A stretch of 64,000 nucleotides of DNA from Haliotis asinina (GCF_037392515.1 NC_090291.1:12022001-12086000); one strand, 5' to 3'; counted from the stretch's first letter, positions 12,158-23,684 are shown. The notes: a model not told the origin generated them from the letters alone. Made by a program: numbers and translations.

Positions 12158-12333
12158 CAGGGATTGGGAAAGAGAAATTTGAAAATGGGCCATTATCAGG
12201 ATTATTAGCCATTTTCTGAATTTAGAATGGACCACTGCCCTTGTATCAATAGTAAACTTCAAAATTTTAATGGGCCATTTTTCTTTCTAATGTGCAAAAT
12301 GGCCCATGGCCCCTGCCTTTCCCAATCCCTGCT
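12158..12333. mobile_element. MITE-like element with 14-bp terminal inverted repeats
   Basis: Ends agggattgggaaag and ctttcccaatccct are perfect complements about 175 bp apart. The interior contains ggccattatcaggattatta, and a half copy lies at 57965-58050. Confidence 0.7.
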
Positions 12334-12827
12334 GAAACTCATTAGCGCATGCTAAGCTTCCCAAGCTGTATTTCTGAGAAAAAAAAAATATGTGTTCCCC
12401 CCCCTTGTAACTTTTTTTCTATCAAAAACTGAAAACATTCCAACCGCCCTCGTCACTTGTGCCCAAAAGCATTTAATATTTTTTTATGCAACCTAAGAAA
12501 TGTGAAATAGATTCATGCAAGTTTGAAGTGATTATTGCATTTTGTCATAATCATCTTTTTATAAAGACACTTAACAGTCTGAATGTAAATTTCAACGACA
12601 TTCGTACCACACGTGCCAAAAAAGAAAATAATTGATAATATCATTGCTTATCATATAATAGTTTACGTTTCTCTATGGGAAACAAGCATCATATCTAGAG
12701 ATTGTGGATCATGTATCATGTGGATAAGATAGTCGAATTATTTGCGTAAATCAACAGCAGTATATATAGGCCTACCGTATACTTCATGACATTACTATAT
12801 ATACTCTGACCTGTCGCTGTGTAATAT

Positions 12828-13122
12828 CCCTGGGATAGCCAAGCAGCGTTGCTCGTCACGCCAAAGATCCGAGTTCGGTTCCCCACTTGCAGTTAGATTG
12901 ACTCTTAGTCTTTGAATATATATATATAGAGAGAGAGAAACAACTTTGATAGTAACAAATAAACCCATTTAAATTGAAAAGCAATCCCCGCCAGTTGGGA
13001 AACTCAGAGGGAATCTAGAAAGGAAAATGATGTGGTTCAGTACGACGAGTGAAGTCCATTTCTGACCTCCCCATCCCCATTCCCAGTTATTCCTGAAATG
13101 TTGCTAAAAACGGCTAAAAATC
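12828..13122 (+). mobile_element. Family A SINE interrupted by another repeat
   Basis: Head at 12828-12892 (cgtcacgccaaagatccgag, ttcggttccccac) and tail at 13045-13122 (ccatttctgacctcccc, gaaatgttgctaaaaacgg). They are split by about 150 bp that match, in reverse, the dispersed repeat at 8758-8920. Confidence 0.7.
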
Positions 13123-13131
13123 ATATATAGA

Positions 13132-13272
13132 GGATACTAAACCCGCTTCCGTGTAATACCATTTTTAGTAAACGAGTTAATGATTTGGTATCACACGAGC
13201 GAAAGCGAGTTTGATACTAAATCTTTAACGAGTTTAATAAAAATGGTATTTCACGGAAGCGAGTTTAGTATT
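13132..13272. mobile_element. Imperfect palindromic element
   Basis: Starts atactaaacccgcttccgtg and ends with the near-complement, giving a hairpin of about 60-bp arms. It adjoins the 3' end of an interrupted family A SINE. Confidence 0.65.
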
Positions 13273-13879
13273 CTGTTTATTACTCACCAACATAAATTGA
13301 CAGAAACTGCCGCGAAATTCCCTAGAGTGTGAGGAATCTCAGCTTTCCGCGAGTCAAGCTTATACTTACGAGAATGGGGAACACTTTCACATTTTTGTGT
13401 TGATTAATCAGAGATATCTGTATGTTGTAAAAATATAATAATAATCAGCGTTACGGGTTTGTCTGTGAATTACAATAAAACATACTGCAATGTACAGTAA
13501 AGCAGTTTGAAAACATTTAAATTTATTGACTATATCCTTTAACCTTATGTATTATCTCGAAAATCTTAGATCCAATCCAGTTATGGTGATATTATTCATG
13601 CATACTAGTGTTTTCAAGTTGCAATTACTGATATTACAACATTTTACCCTGATGGAAACGTTCCCATACAAAATGTTGTCTACAAAGCTAGGCGATATCG
13701 ATATCGGTAGGGCTCGTACCGTTTCTTGTTGATGACGGAAGCCATTGAATTAGCTTATTTCTAAATATATACTTTAATAACAAAATGCAGACGTAATCTA
13801 ACACATTAATCCTTGCAATAAAGAAGCATTACATTTCTTGATGCTGCGATCTAATAATAAGTCCACCAAAATATCAAAT

Positions 13880-14321
13880 TCAGAAATAGCAGTCATGACG
13901 TTCGCAGAAACCTGTGAAATGCGTGTGAATCTGCAGCCCGCGCTTCGCGAACACAAACAAGCCAATCAAAACATTGAATGAAAACAACACCGCCACGCAA
14001 GTCTCGCATGATATATTAATCCGCGGTGTTTGTTTACATCGAAAAATAACAACATACTATTATTTGATGGGTGGATGTGGTTTTTAGATGTTGGAACGTG
14101 TTTCAAATATTTAAATGAAAGATAATATGGAAAATGGTGTTGTAAAATGATGTTCGATGTAAGGAATGCGGGACTATTTCCCGTCGCGCCTTGTTTCTGT
14201 CTGGTGCGCGGCGTGACCTGAGCCTCGTGGTTGTAAACAAAGACTCATTCACCGGCTGAGTCAAACTCGGACAAGGCATAGTTTTATAACAACAAACCGA
14301 AAGAAACGGAACGACGCAATC
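13880..14321 (+). promoter_or_regulatory. CpG-containing putative promoter/5' UTR of the 151-codon frame
   Basis: Several CpG-rich patches (cgcgcttcgcg near 13939, cgtcgcgcc and gcgcggcgtg near 14185-14215) contrast with the AT-rich flanks and end at the ATG at 14322. No TATA box at a fixed spacing stands out. Promoter status is inferred from composition only. Confidence 0.35.
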
Positions 14322-14777
14322 ATGCCGGTGAAAATTGAGGCCCAAAACCAACCCGAAGCTTGTCCTGTGATTCCAACAGACATTGATTTGCTCGTGAAGC
14401 AGGTTCAAGAGAGACTGTGTCTGAAAAATCGGGCGAAACTACATTCCTATCGGAAAACACCATACACGCCGACTGGGCATCGTGCCAATAATGGCTGCGG
14501 GAGGATTTCGAATTTGTGTTGTGAAAACGATTCATCTACCAACTCAGGGAGCTTTATTCACCATAAATTGAAAGGCTGTTGTAAGTCTAGTGCAGTGTTG
14601 AAAACAGAAGACGATAGTCCCCACATTTTGCTGCAAAGGCTTTTGAAAGAGCAAACACTGATTCAGGAAGCCGTTCGCCGGCTCCAGTTGAAAACCACGA
14701 GGGAATCTGAAAATAAACAGACATTCAGGCCGTCTTCTTGGAACGAAGCGAGTTCGTTGGAAGGACTAAGTGCATAG
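14322..14777 (+). CDS. Hypothetical 151-residue protein, single open frame
   Basis: I do not recognise the family. The frame starts with A at -3 and runs 151 codons to TAG. The protein is hydrophilic and basic in the middle (HSYRKTPYTPTGHR, 41-54), with five cysteines at 59-88 in no standard zinc-finger spacing. An amphipathic helix near the C-terminus (HILLQRLLKEQTLIQEAVRR, 101-120) contains an LXXLL motif (LQRLL). The preceding 400 bp have more CpG than the surroundings (cgtcgcgcc, gcgcggcg near 14200), as expected of a promoter or 5' UTR. It could be an intronless gene or a first coding exon. Sequence quality looks coding, unlike neighbouring shorter frames, but no homologue is claimed. 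Confidence 0.5.
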   Translation: MPVKIEAQNQPEACPVIPTDIDLLVKQVQERLCLKNRAKLHSYRKTPYTPTGHRANNGCGRISNLCCENDSSTNSGSFIHHKLKGCCKSSAVLKTEDDSPHILLQRLLKEQTLIQEAVRRLQLKTTRESENKQTFRPSSWNEASSLEGLSA

Positions 14778-16320
14778 ACAATCGTTCTCATGTTATGCGG
14801 ACAGAACCCCAAGAGCGAATCGTCAACAGTCTCAAGACATGGTTTTGTTTATGTGTGGGGGTCACTCAACCATGACCGCTGTACTGTAGTGCTATCGAGT
14901 GCGAGCTAGGTGGCCTCGGAGTGAGCAATGGCTGCTTGTTTGTTCAGTGTCTTCTTTCCGGGTCTGCGCTTGAAGCAGTTTGTTTGAGAGACAATTTGGA
15001 CTGTTTTGCGTTCCTGACGTGTCTGTATTTGGCGCATTGATCTTCCCAAGGAAATTAATCAGTTATTTACCTTGTCATTGCAATTTGAAGACTGAACTTT
15101 TCCAAATACGAGAGACCTGTTTATATGTTGTGTATCAAGATCATTCATGAACATCAATGCAACTTGCCTTAATATTGTCGACATTTATTACCATTTATGG
15201 TACGTTGTATGTATTTGAGACGTGTTTTCATTTTGTGTTTTGCTTATTGTTTTATTTGAAGGTTTATGTTGGTTCGGAGAAGCCAGAAATCAAAATAGGT
15301 AACGAGAAGATAAACTCTGTAGATACGTACTGTTTACTTGGAATGTACCCATGTTGATAACACGTCACGATCATACATTATCTCAAACTGTGCTAATGTG
15401 CCGCGAGCGTGCCCCGACACACCTCGTTGTCATGGATGACGAAGCTTAATGCCATCATCGACATTCGTTGATCGATGAACGCCAGGTGGCGTGACTTTCT
15501 GACATGGACTGCAATTTATTGGTTTCACAACACTTTTGTTACGGTTTTGTATTTACACTTTATTGTCAGTTATTCAACTCCCGTGTGAATGAGGTATGGA
15601 GAGAATATATTAAAATACGTGAGAATGATAATCTGTCGTTATCACTTTCATTTCTACAACGCAGTAAATATTTAATTTGTTTGAAAGGGAAGGCCTATCC
15701 CAAACGGTCTTGTTTACAAATGAGACGCGGCAGTGATAGCAATGCTTGCCGAGAACTGTAACTTACGTTGCACTATTTATAGAAACATTACTACGTGTCA
15801 AGTGTGTAAAAATAGAGAGGGAAAATTTACGAAAGTTTAAGTGATAGCTTACATGAGGTTTATACACACATGGCCGCGACTGCGAAAATGTATTGGAGTT
15901 CATCACAAAATCCAGGAGAACTACAGTCTCTCTTAGGATATCACCCAGCGTCAGGTTCCAACATTTATGTTGGTGGTTCTAAATATTAAGATTGGATATT
16001 AGATGATTTTAGGTAGACAAAGATGTTTTCAAAGGTTATTTTTTTCTCTAAAGGTGGTGTAGTACAAGGGTTAGCATTGCTCTAAGGTTGTACTGCATGC
16101 TGAGCTCATGGATGTGTATAGCAATTGTGGCAAGAATGGTTAAGCTGTGTGATGACCACGATCTTTATTTATTAGTATTTAGAAAGTATTTAGAAACTTC
16201 ATTTAAACTTATTAACCAATAAATTCGTGCAAGTCTATATAGGAGTGTGAAGATACATTTGTATTTTATTAACAAACATTTCTAGATCTCTATTTTCATT
16301 ATATACCTTTTCAAGACTGT
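14778..16320. other. Downstream flank of the 151-codon frame; possible 3' UTR
   Basis: AT-rich and mostly free of the common repeats, which would fit a long 3' UTR. The first AATAAA noticed is near 16220. Frames at 15157 and 15504 look non-coding. Confidence 0.35.
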
Positions 16321-16324
16321 TCAG

Positions 16325-16482
16325 GGTGGCGGGGTAGCCTAGTAGTTAAAGCGTCTGCTGGTCACGCCGAAGACTGGGTTCGTTTGCCCACGTAGGTACA
16401 TTGTTTGAAACCAATTTCTGGTGTGCCCAGTTATGATATTCCTGGAATCTTGCTAAAAGCGGTGTAAAACCATACTCAAGTT
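16325..16482 (+). mobile_element. Family A tRNA-derived SINE
   Basis: ggcggggtagcctagtagtt head, gttaaagcgtctgctggtca, then gggttcgtttgcc and the tail ttgctaaaagcggtgtaaaa. Confidence 0.85.
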
Positions 16483-17248
16483 TAGTTGTGGTAAAACTGA
16501 CACCCACCAGTTAATATTTTACCATTCTGTGAACTGCTCAAGGCAGACACATACATAAGAACGAAACCACCCCAATCAAAGAACACACTTATAACTAGAC
16601 AGATTTCTAATTAAAGAGTTTGATAAGGTATAAAAAATGAAAACCTAAATTGCAATCAGATATCCATCTTGCTGCAGAAAAACACTGCTTGACGTAAAAT
16701 ACATAGGCTCGTGACGAACATGGTTAGAAATGGTCTTCAGCACCCATGCTTGTCCAAACTCCATTTACAGACCCATAGCTGGAAAGTTGCTTGCGGCATT
16801 TAACAAGAAACCAACGGAAAATAGATATCAAATTATTCATCATAATTATCAATATTGCCTTGTTATATTCTACATCAAGTCTCTCGTACAGACCCTGGGA
16901 CAAATATAACCAAGAAAGACCCTACAAATCTAGATTTCCACAGCTTCAGAATGAGGAAAGCCTCAGCTCCTTTTTATTTCATTTAATTTCTTTAACTGTG
17001 AACTTTTTTCATTACAATATGTTAATTTCAGAGAATAGTCGTTAGTCTAATTCTACATCCTGATTCGTTTGTATTTGTCTGAACAGGTCAGACCAATTAC
17101 AGTCAACCCATGTTTTCGTTGGTGGTAACAGGTGTATGGACGCGCTGTATATGTGTGTGTGAGCAAACAGCTTGACGTAGAACGGGCATATGTACATAAC
17201 CTATCACACGAGCTAGCGACATTGATCGTGTATTATGTCTCGTGAAGC

Positions 17249-17256
17249 TATAAATA
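17249..17256 (+). promoter_or_regulatory. TATA box
   Basis: TATAAATA followed by CCCC, about 110 bp upstream of the ATG at 17360. One of the cleaner core-promoter motifs in the gene-poor left half. Confidence 0.4.
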
Positions 17257-17359
17257 CCCCACGTAGCTTAATCACTAACTTGAGAATGTGACCTATAAGT
17301 CTTGTGCTAATTCTCGGTCGTTAGCCTTAGCTCGATGCTGAGGGCCTGTGGGGATTGTT

Positions 17360-17674
17360 ATGCTTTTAGAGTTTTGGATTTGCTGGGTAACTTCTGTCGA
17401 CGGCGGCATGGAATGTTGTTCATTATGTCACCTGGATACAGACCCGAATGTTCAACAGCTACTTGATTTGTTACTGAGTGAGGCACATAATTTTGCACGC
17501 ATTGGTAACTACTCGATCGTGACTACCCGGAAAGAGGCAAGTAGTTGCGAATGGTCTTGTGAGAAATCGAAACCATTACAGGGGTCCCCTGCGCTCCCCC
17601 ACACCCCTCCACACACTCCCATCAACCCCCTCCCCTCCATCCTTGACCTGATTAAATGCGTGGGTTTTCTTTAA
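17360..17674 (+). CDS. Possible small secreted protein or first exon behind a TATA box
   Basis: From the ATG at 17360 the frame gives 104 residues. It begins MLLEFWICWVTSVDGG, a short hydrophobic start that could be a weak signal peptide, then CCSLCHLDTDPNVQQLLDLL. The stretch DTDPNVQQLL, followed by helix-like residues and NYSIVTTRKEAS, loosely resembles the N-terminal helix and strand of a cystatin. The later Pro-rich part (HTPPHTPINPLP) does not look like that fold, so a donor such as gtgaga near 17560 might end a first exon. The TATA box at 17249 supports transcription. A low-confidence gene model. Confidence 0.25.
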   Translation: MLLEFWICWVTSVDGGMECCSLCHLDTDPNVQQLLDLLLSEAHNFARIGNYSIVTTRKEASSCEWSCEKSKPLQGSPALPHTPPHTPINPLPSILDLIKCVGFL

Positions 17675-17880
17675 TATTTCATTTCATCCTAACACTATTG
17701 ATCAACGAAACCGAAACGGGAAAATAAGTAACAGCTGAATTAAGAGCATGGTTTTCTCTTTCTAATATGCCATTGTATCGTGTGGGAAATGAAATATTCA
17801 TACGAAAACATCAGGGTCGGATGATGAAAAGTATTCATGAGCACACTGAAACCTGATCTACGACATACTGAAGACTATTC

Positions 17881-18081
17881 GTTGTCGTAAGAGGCGACAA
17901 ACAGTATCTGGTGGTGAGGCTTGTTAATTTTGCCCTATCTGATGCATTGCTAACTTATCGCAGTTGAGAAAATCGAGGTTTATCATTGGATTTTTTGGTT
18001 CAGACTCGAGTACTACATAGCGTTGTTATAGAGCTGGAAAGTCGTTGAATAATCCGTTAAACAACAACAAATACTCATTGA
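17881..18081 (+). mobile_element. Family B repeat, diverged
   Basis: cgttgtcgtaagaggcgaca, a degenerate middle, then attggattttttggttcaga and catagcg/agctggaaagtcgttgaat. Confidence 0.55.
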
Positions 18082-18216
18082 AAGGAGGAAGAACCCTAGT
18101 TATACTTTCGATTTGATGAATACTGACTAATCGCAGTATTCACAGGGAATGAGGTTTGGTTTGAAGGGAGTCTGTATGAGGAGATACACAGACGCTAGAA
18201 ATTGATGATGGGAGGA

Positions 18217-18371
18217 GTGAGTGAGTTTAGTTTTACGACGCTTTTAGCAATGTTCCAGCAATATCACGGCGGGGGACACCAGAAAATGGGCTTCACATAC
18301 TGTTGCCATGTGGGGAATCGAACCGGCGTGACGAGCGGACGCTTTAACTACCAGGCTACCCCACCGCCCCG
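18217..18371 (-). mobile_element. Family A tRNA-derived SINE, well preserved
   Basis: In reverse, ends with the head accaggctaccccaccgccc; the B box GGTTCGATTCC is intact at 18314-18324. Confidence 0.88.
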
Positions 18372-18895
18372 ATAATGGGAGAAGTTTTGAGGCATCGTAT
18401 CATCTTAGCTAGTGGCGTAGCTAGCTACCACGTTTAATAATAATAATGAAAAAAAAAAAGAACCCAAACCAAACCAAACAAAATAAGAACTGGGCTTAGA
18501 TGATAAAAAAGGCTTTTTACGCGTTTGTCAGTCTTCTATTTAAGATTTTTAAATAATATTACCATATTAGGCACAGAGATAGTTCTGAGACCAATACGAC
18601 ATCAGTCCCCAAAATACGAACATCCGTCATCCTCTTAATAGCTGCGTGTAATTCGTGAACAAAAAAAAAAAAACGCATGAAAATAATATATTTCCATGTA
18701 GTCTAAATATAGCCACGTGTTGTATATACACGTCTTGGGCCAGTGTGGTGTTAAGCTGTGCCCTTTCATGGATAGTGCATCACTCTGATAAGCTTTAGTG
18801 GCTTGTTTAACAGGAGGAGAATTGTTTTCATAGAAAAGTGAATCAGTAAATGTTATTTTTAGCCTGCATGAACAACGCTCCTGGATTTCGAGGCC

Positions 18896-19016
18896 AGGGG
18901 GTCCTTTCAAGAAGTAACCTTAACTAAGTTTAACCTTAGCTCCCATTCTTTAACATTGTACTAAGGTTACCTTAATGACTTACGTTCACCTTAGTGCCTT
19001 GTGAAAGGAGGCCCTG
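18896..19016. mobile_element. Short MITE-like element
   Basis: Ends gggtcctttcaagaag and ttgtgaaaggaggccctg are imperfect inverted repeats. The interior is made of aaggtta/taacctt elements. Confidence 0.5.
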
Positions 19017-19334
19017 AAGCGGTTTAAAATGTTTCATCATGTTCATATAAACAACAGTCATAAAGTTCATATAAACAACAGTCATAAAATAATGGCACCA
19101 AGAACCGGATAAACTATCACGCATTCATCACAAAGCAGAAACATACTGGACTATATATTTTTAAAGATGGTTTTCTTTTCAAAGAGTGTATATTCTTATG
19201 ACTTTGAACTCAAGCTGATGCTGTCAATATATCGTTTAGTTATCCATCCGCTGTTCATTCATTTCAATGTTTCCGCAAACATTTTTACACACTTTCAGTT
19301 TCGTGTCGTAAATAAAGGAAAGTCCAGTACATTC

Positions 19335-19562
19335 CCTGTAACTGGCCAGGTGTTTCTCCCTGTAACTGGCCATGCCTTTGTCCCTATAACTGGCCATGCA
19401 TTTCTCCCTGTAACCGACCATGCGTTTTCTCCCAATAACTGGCCATACGTTCGTCCCTGTTACTGGCCATGTGTTTCTCTCTATAACTGGCCATGCTTTT
19501 CTGCAAGAAACTGGCCATGCATTTCTCCCTGTGACTGGAAATGCATTTCTCCCATTAACTGT
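19335..19562 (+). repeat. 24-bp minisatellite, about ten copies
   Basis: Unit close to ctgtaactggccatgcattt plus ctcc, about 24 bp. In one frame it reads VTGHAFLP-like octapeptides, then shifts frame after an extra base; not treated as a gene. Confidence 0.9.
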
Positions 19563-19794
19563 TTGCCCAGTGGTATAGTCGTCAACCTGCCCGATAAATT
19601 ATCTGATGACAATCTACATGTGTTGTTACCTTGAGTGTTTACAGTTTTACAGTTACATGGTAACGAGTGGCCTAGCTGTCAAAGGCGCCGCAATTAGCTA
19701 TACAGAGTTGTATCCCTTTGAGACGGCAGAAACTGATGATTGTGTTTGAAGCCCGGTTTGCTCTCTAGGTTACTACTTCTCCCTCTTTAGCTAT

Positions 19795-19935
19795 GTAGGA
19801 GCTTTTGATGAGATAAAAAAATGGTGGAGGCCAATCCAAGGGATGAACAAATAGCAGTCAGGAATTCCTGATGATGGAGTGTGAAAATACCCCGAAACAT
19901 TCCATCATCCTTTAGTAATGAAGTAGTTGAAAATG
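19795..19935 (+). repeat. Dispersed repeat C, copy 2
   Basis: Contains gatgaacaaatagcagtcag, tgatgatggagtgtgaaaat, accccgaaacattccatcat and agtaatgaagtagttgaaaa, matching copy 1. Confidence 0.6.
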
Positions 19936-19958
19936 AAAAAAAATAATGTGGCTAATCT

Positions 19959-20045
19959 CTCTCTGTGTCTCTGTCTGTCTCTCTCTTCATGTCTCTGTCT
20001 CTCTGTGTCTGTCTCTTTCTCTGTGTCTCTGTCTCTTTCTGTGTG

Positions 20046-20095
<50 letters not shown>

Positions 20096-20148
20096 TCTGT
20101 GTCTCTGTTTGTCTCTCTGTGTCTCTGTCTGTCTCTGTGTCTCTGTCT
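19959..20148 (+). repeat. CT-rich microsatellite (TCTCTG/TC)n
   Basis: Long ctctgt and ct runs, giving artificial Ser/Leu/Val open frames in all three plus frames. Confidence 0.95.
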
Positions 20149-20149
20149 T

Positions 20150-20245
20150 GGAACTGGCCTTCAGTAACCCATGCTTGTCGTAAGAGGCGACTAATGGGAT
20201 TTGGGGGTCACATTCTTTGAATCAGTTGACACATGTCACTTCTTT
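20150..20245 (+). repeat. Family B 5' fragment
   Basis: ggccttcagtaacccatgct and gtcgtaagaggcgactaatg directly follow a CT-rich microsatellite. Confidence 0.55.
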
Positions 20246-20360
20246 TTAAGCCTGGTGTATGCACAGACCACATGGAGGTCTCAGAATGACTCGGAAACCT
20301 TATATTTTACCTCCGCTTCGTACAATTTGGTTGATTTTTTTTTTCCTATCCTTTTTCAGA

Positions 20361-20450
20361 GGAATAGCATTCGTGGTTTAGTGGTTAGAGTGTCCTCCCG
20401 CAGAGCGGAATGTCCTGGGTTTGATTACGAGTTTGTCATGAATTTCAAGA
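20361..20450 (+). mobile_element. tRNA-like SINE head of a different family
   Basis: gtggtttagtggttagagtg resembles an A-box region and gggtttgattacgag a B box; the downstream body does not match family A. Confidence 0.4.
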
Positions 20451-20510
20451 TGAGTGAACATGACAAAGACAAACAACACTACGACCGTATGATTTCATGG
20501 ATACTTACAC

Positions 20511-20690
20511 AGTCAAGTCTCGTTAGTCTGAGAAATCACGGCAAATTGTCGGATTAACGAGGATGTCGTACGAAATAAATGTTACTAAATAACGTTTATT
20601 CAATTTGTTACCAACAAAAGCGTCGTATAAAACCGATTGTCGGATGAAAGGATTAACAAATTAGCCAGCAAATAGTCAACAAATTAGTCC
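20511..20690 (+). mobile_element. pogo/Tigger-like terminal fragment
   Basis: cagtcaagtctcgttagtct and gtcggattaacgagg resemble the terminal repeats of pogo/Tigger elements. No transposase is seen. Confidence 0.35.
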
Positions 20691-21205
20691 GCTTTGTTCC
20701 ACAACATGACCGAACACAGTGCTCTCAAGTAAGATCCGATGTGTTAGGTTACTGCCGCACCTCTAGGTATTTTCTGTGTTGTATATCTCACTTTTCTATA
20801 GAGGGCTTCGGGCTTTTCTACATTACCCACAATGCATTCCCGGCGGTCATTTTGGTAGGAGATTGATGAATAAAAACTAAAAGTCTATTTCACTCGAGTG
20901 AACATATTTTGCGCTAATATATTTTCGCATATTCCATAACTATACACCTGACGAATTGCAAATGTCAGTGTTCTTTTTCGGTGTTGTATTTCTCATCTGT
21001 TTAGTGTCTTTTGGTCTTCTAGTCTAAGAATCAAAATAAAATCCCAACACGGAGTCGAAAATGTACGCTAAAAAATCAAAATTATGAGATCGATAGTTTA
21101 GGATCAGATCTACGAATAATCTTGGTGAAATTAGTATTAACGAAACAAATTAATTTCGAGTGTATTAATGCTTTCATACGTGATAATGAGTTTTAAACCA
21201 AACGA

Positions 21206-21412
21206 ATCTGAGTGACTGGGTTTTATGCCGCATTGAGCAATATTCCAGCTATGTGGCTGCGGTCTGTAAATAATCGAGTCTGGACCAGACAATCCAGTGA
21301 TCAACAGCGCGAACATCGATCTGCGCAACTGGAAACGGATGACATGTGCCAGCCAGGTCAGTGAGCCTGACCACACGATCCCGTTAGCTGACTCTTACGA
21401 CAAGTATGGCCA
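21206..21412 (-). mobile_element. Family B repeat
   Basis: gagtgactgggttttatgcc, gcggtctgtaaataatcgag, tgacatgtgccagccaggtc and cgatcccgttagctgactct in family order. Confidence 0.82.
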
Positions 21413-22344
21413 ATATTCAAACCCGTTCCTTCAGGAAACCAGATCTACTAATAACATCTTGATGAAATTTTGAGTTTATTAATGCTTTATATGTGATCAA
21501 GGAAGCTGGGTTTGGAACCAAAAGAATGTAAAGTGACATTTTGATCTGCTGGATACTCTGTCTTACTCTGCAAGCTTGATTCCTCCCTCGAATCTATTGG
21601 CACTTTCTTGCGTTTTGCCCCTGCCCCCAAATTGTGTAAAACATGGGGTATCTCATGCTATGTAGTTTGTCGCTGTGAATGGGTACCCAGTGGATGAAAA
21701 GGTAGTGTAATTCTTCAAGAATTCAAGGTTTGTATGAGTGGGGTGTACCATATTCAACATATTTATAGCGCGGTCCGTGCGTTATCCAGAGCTTTACAAT
21801 AAGACAAACTTCCTTGAGACCTGGTTCAAAGCAAAGCAGAGAATCCAAAGGAGATGGGAGCTTCCTGAGATAGTCTTCAATGCTGCTATTACAGCTCCTG
21901 TTGTAATCAACAATTGGTGTTGATGGGTTTTGTCAAAGTCAAAGCTTGGTCCCTACCTTGTCTTCCTTTTATTTCTTTAGCCTTCCATTGTTTCCAAGGA
22001 CTCGACATTCCACACAACTGTGTCAGACAGAATAATACCATAGCCTTAACGGGATGTGTAAATAATCGAACTTGAACTGAACAACCTGCTGATTGACACA
22101 ATGAGCACCAATCATTGTAATTGGGATGAGAGTGACGAGAGAACACCTTAAATTTTTGAGTGGGTAAACTTCAGAGCAAACATCTAAATAAATCAAAAGA
22201 ATATTTCTTTTATTACATATTGCTATGAAAGCCGTGCTGATGGAATTTGTCTTGTGCAACTAAATTCTTATCTTGGGTTGCACTTGGTGCAACTTGGTTA
22301 ACATCTCTTGAAACGAGCCCTGCATGATAGTAGGTATTCTGCAT

Positions 22345-22517
22345 CACAGTCCAGGAACCACATAATTTACCATACAGTCAAGCTCTCTCTGCAATGCTGG
22401 AGCCTTTAATGAAGCAAGTCTAGATTTCCTCAGGTCTTTCAATATACACTGTACATGGGTTAGTTTGTTTCTGTCAAAATTATACATATTTAGAGACTAA
22501 GCATTAGTCTAGATAAT
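22345..22517 (+). repeat. Dispersed repeat D, copy 3
   Basis: ccaggaaccacataatttac, caagctctctctgcaatgct, aagcaagtctagatttcctc, ttagagactaagcattagtc. Confidence 0.7.
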
Positions 22518-22816
22518 AGGTTCCTGTTATGTCCAAGAGACCCAACTCTGCAGTGAACTGCCTACCTTAGACAGCTGGGTATCATGGGGGAAATAACAAA
22601 ACCAAAATATTTTTCATCATCTTATTTGGTCAGTTCTTCTCCAGGTGTCCAGTGGTCAGTCCCTCCTAGGGTAGTTATATCTAAACTATACCATGAAAAA
22701 AACAAACAAACTCAACACAAAATCAGCATCATTTCATTTATTTCAAATCATTTTGGCCCAACATTGAGCATATTTCTGGAACCGACCAACAAATACTCAT
22801 TTTGCCTACTTAGACA

Positions 22817-22830
22817 GTAACCATGGTAAC
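22817..22830. promoter_or_regulatory. RFX X-box palindrome
   Basis: GTAACCATGGTAAC, a perfect palindrome fitting the X-box consensus of RFX transcription factors. The site is real as sequence; function is inferred. Confidence 0.5.
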
Positions 22831-23684
22831 ACAACACACAAACTCCAAGCTCACTGTCAGTATTCTCATCAACAAAAATCGCAGGAGCATCAACATATGG
22901 TGTGGGATTTCCGCTCTCAGTTGGAGCTAAAACTCATCCGAATCAAAGAAGCTCAGCTTCCATATTCATTACATACCATATAAATATATATTGTTATTTT
23001 CGCTTTAATTAGTCAAACACATACATCACTACAAGCTTGCTGCTAGATTTAGTAGCATCCTCACTACAGAAACATTTTTCACTTGTTCTTCACGGCTCAT
23101 TTGCTTGTTTTCATTTCCTCATTCCTTAAAAGCAAGTATGTTTAAATATTTATGCTATGTTGAATTTATTTAATTCTTCCCTGCCCCAACAACCCCAGAT
23201 CATTGTTGTATTGCGCCTAAAGATACTTAAGTATGAAGAGAGTATGTGAAGCTCCATCAAATACACCACCTACCAAGCACAGTCCAAAAATTCATGGATC
23301 ATACCCTCTATTCATGGTATTACAAAATTACTACTATTTTTCCCTAAAGTTTTTACTAAAATTTAATTATCAAAACTATCAGAGTGAAAGTTTGGTTTAA
23401 CAAAGCCAATATAACCTTATTCAAATACATCAAGTGATACTAAAATTAAACATGAGTTTGGTATTTCAGAATAATAGAAATATCTTCAAACTAGGGAACA
23501 GAAATTGCAATACCTTTACACAAGTAGGCCATAGTGGAATCTAAGCTTGTGTTAAAGTGTGCAATTATCATGTACAACAGATTAAAGTGCAGGAGTTATG
23601 ATGTGGATTAAGTTGCTGATAATCCTTGAATCTGGGAGAATTTTACTAAAGGTTTAGTCCCCCCCAACAACGAAGCACATAACC

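Noticed and set aside
15504-15761. 85-codon frame downstream of the 151-codon frame
   Set aside because: Composition resembles non-coding flank; no start context or homology.
19927-20220. Overlapping Ser/Leu/Val-rich frames on the plus strand
   Set aside because: All three frames are open because the DNA is a CT microsatellite.
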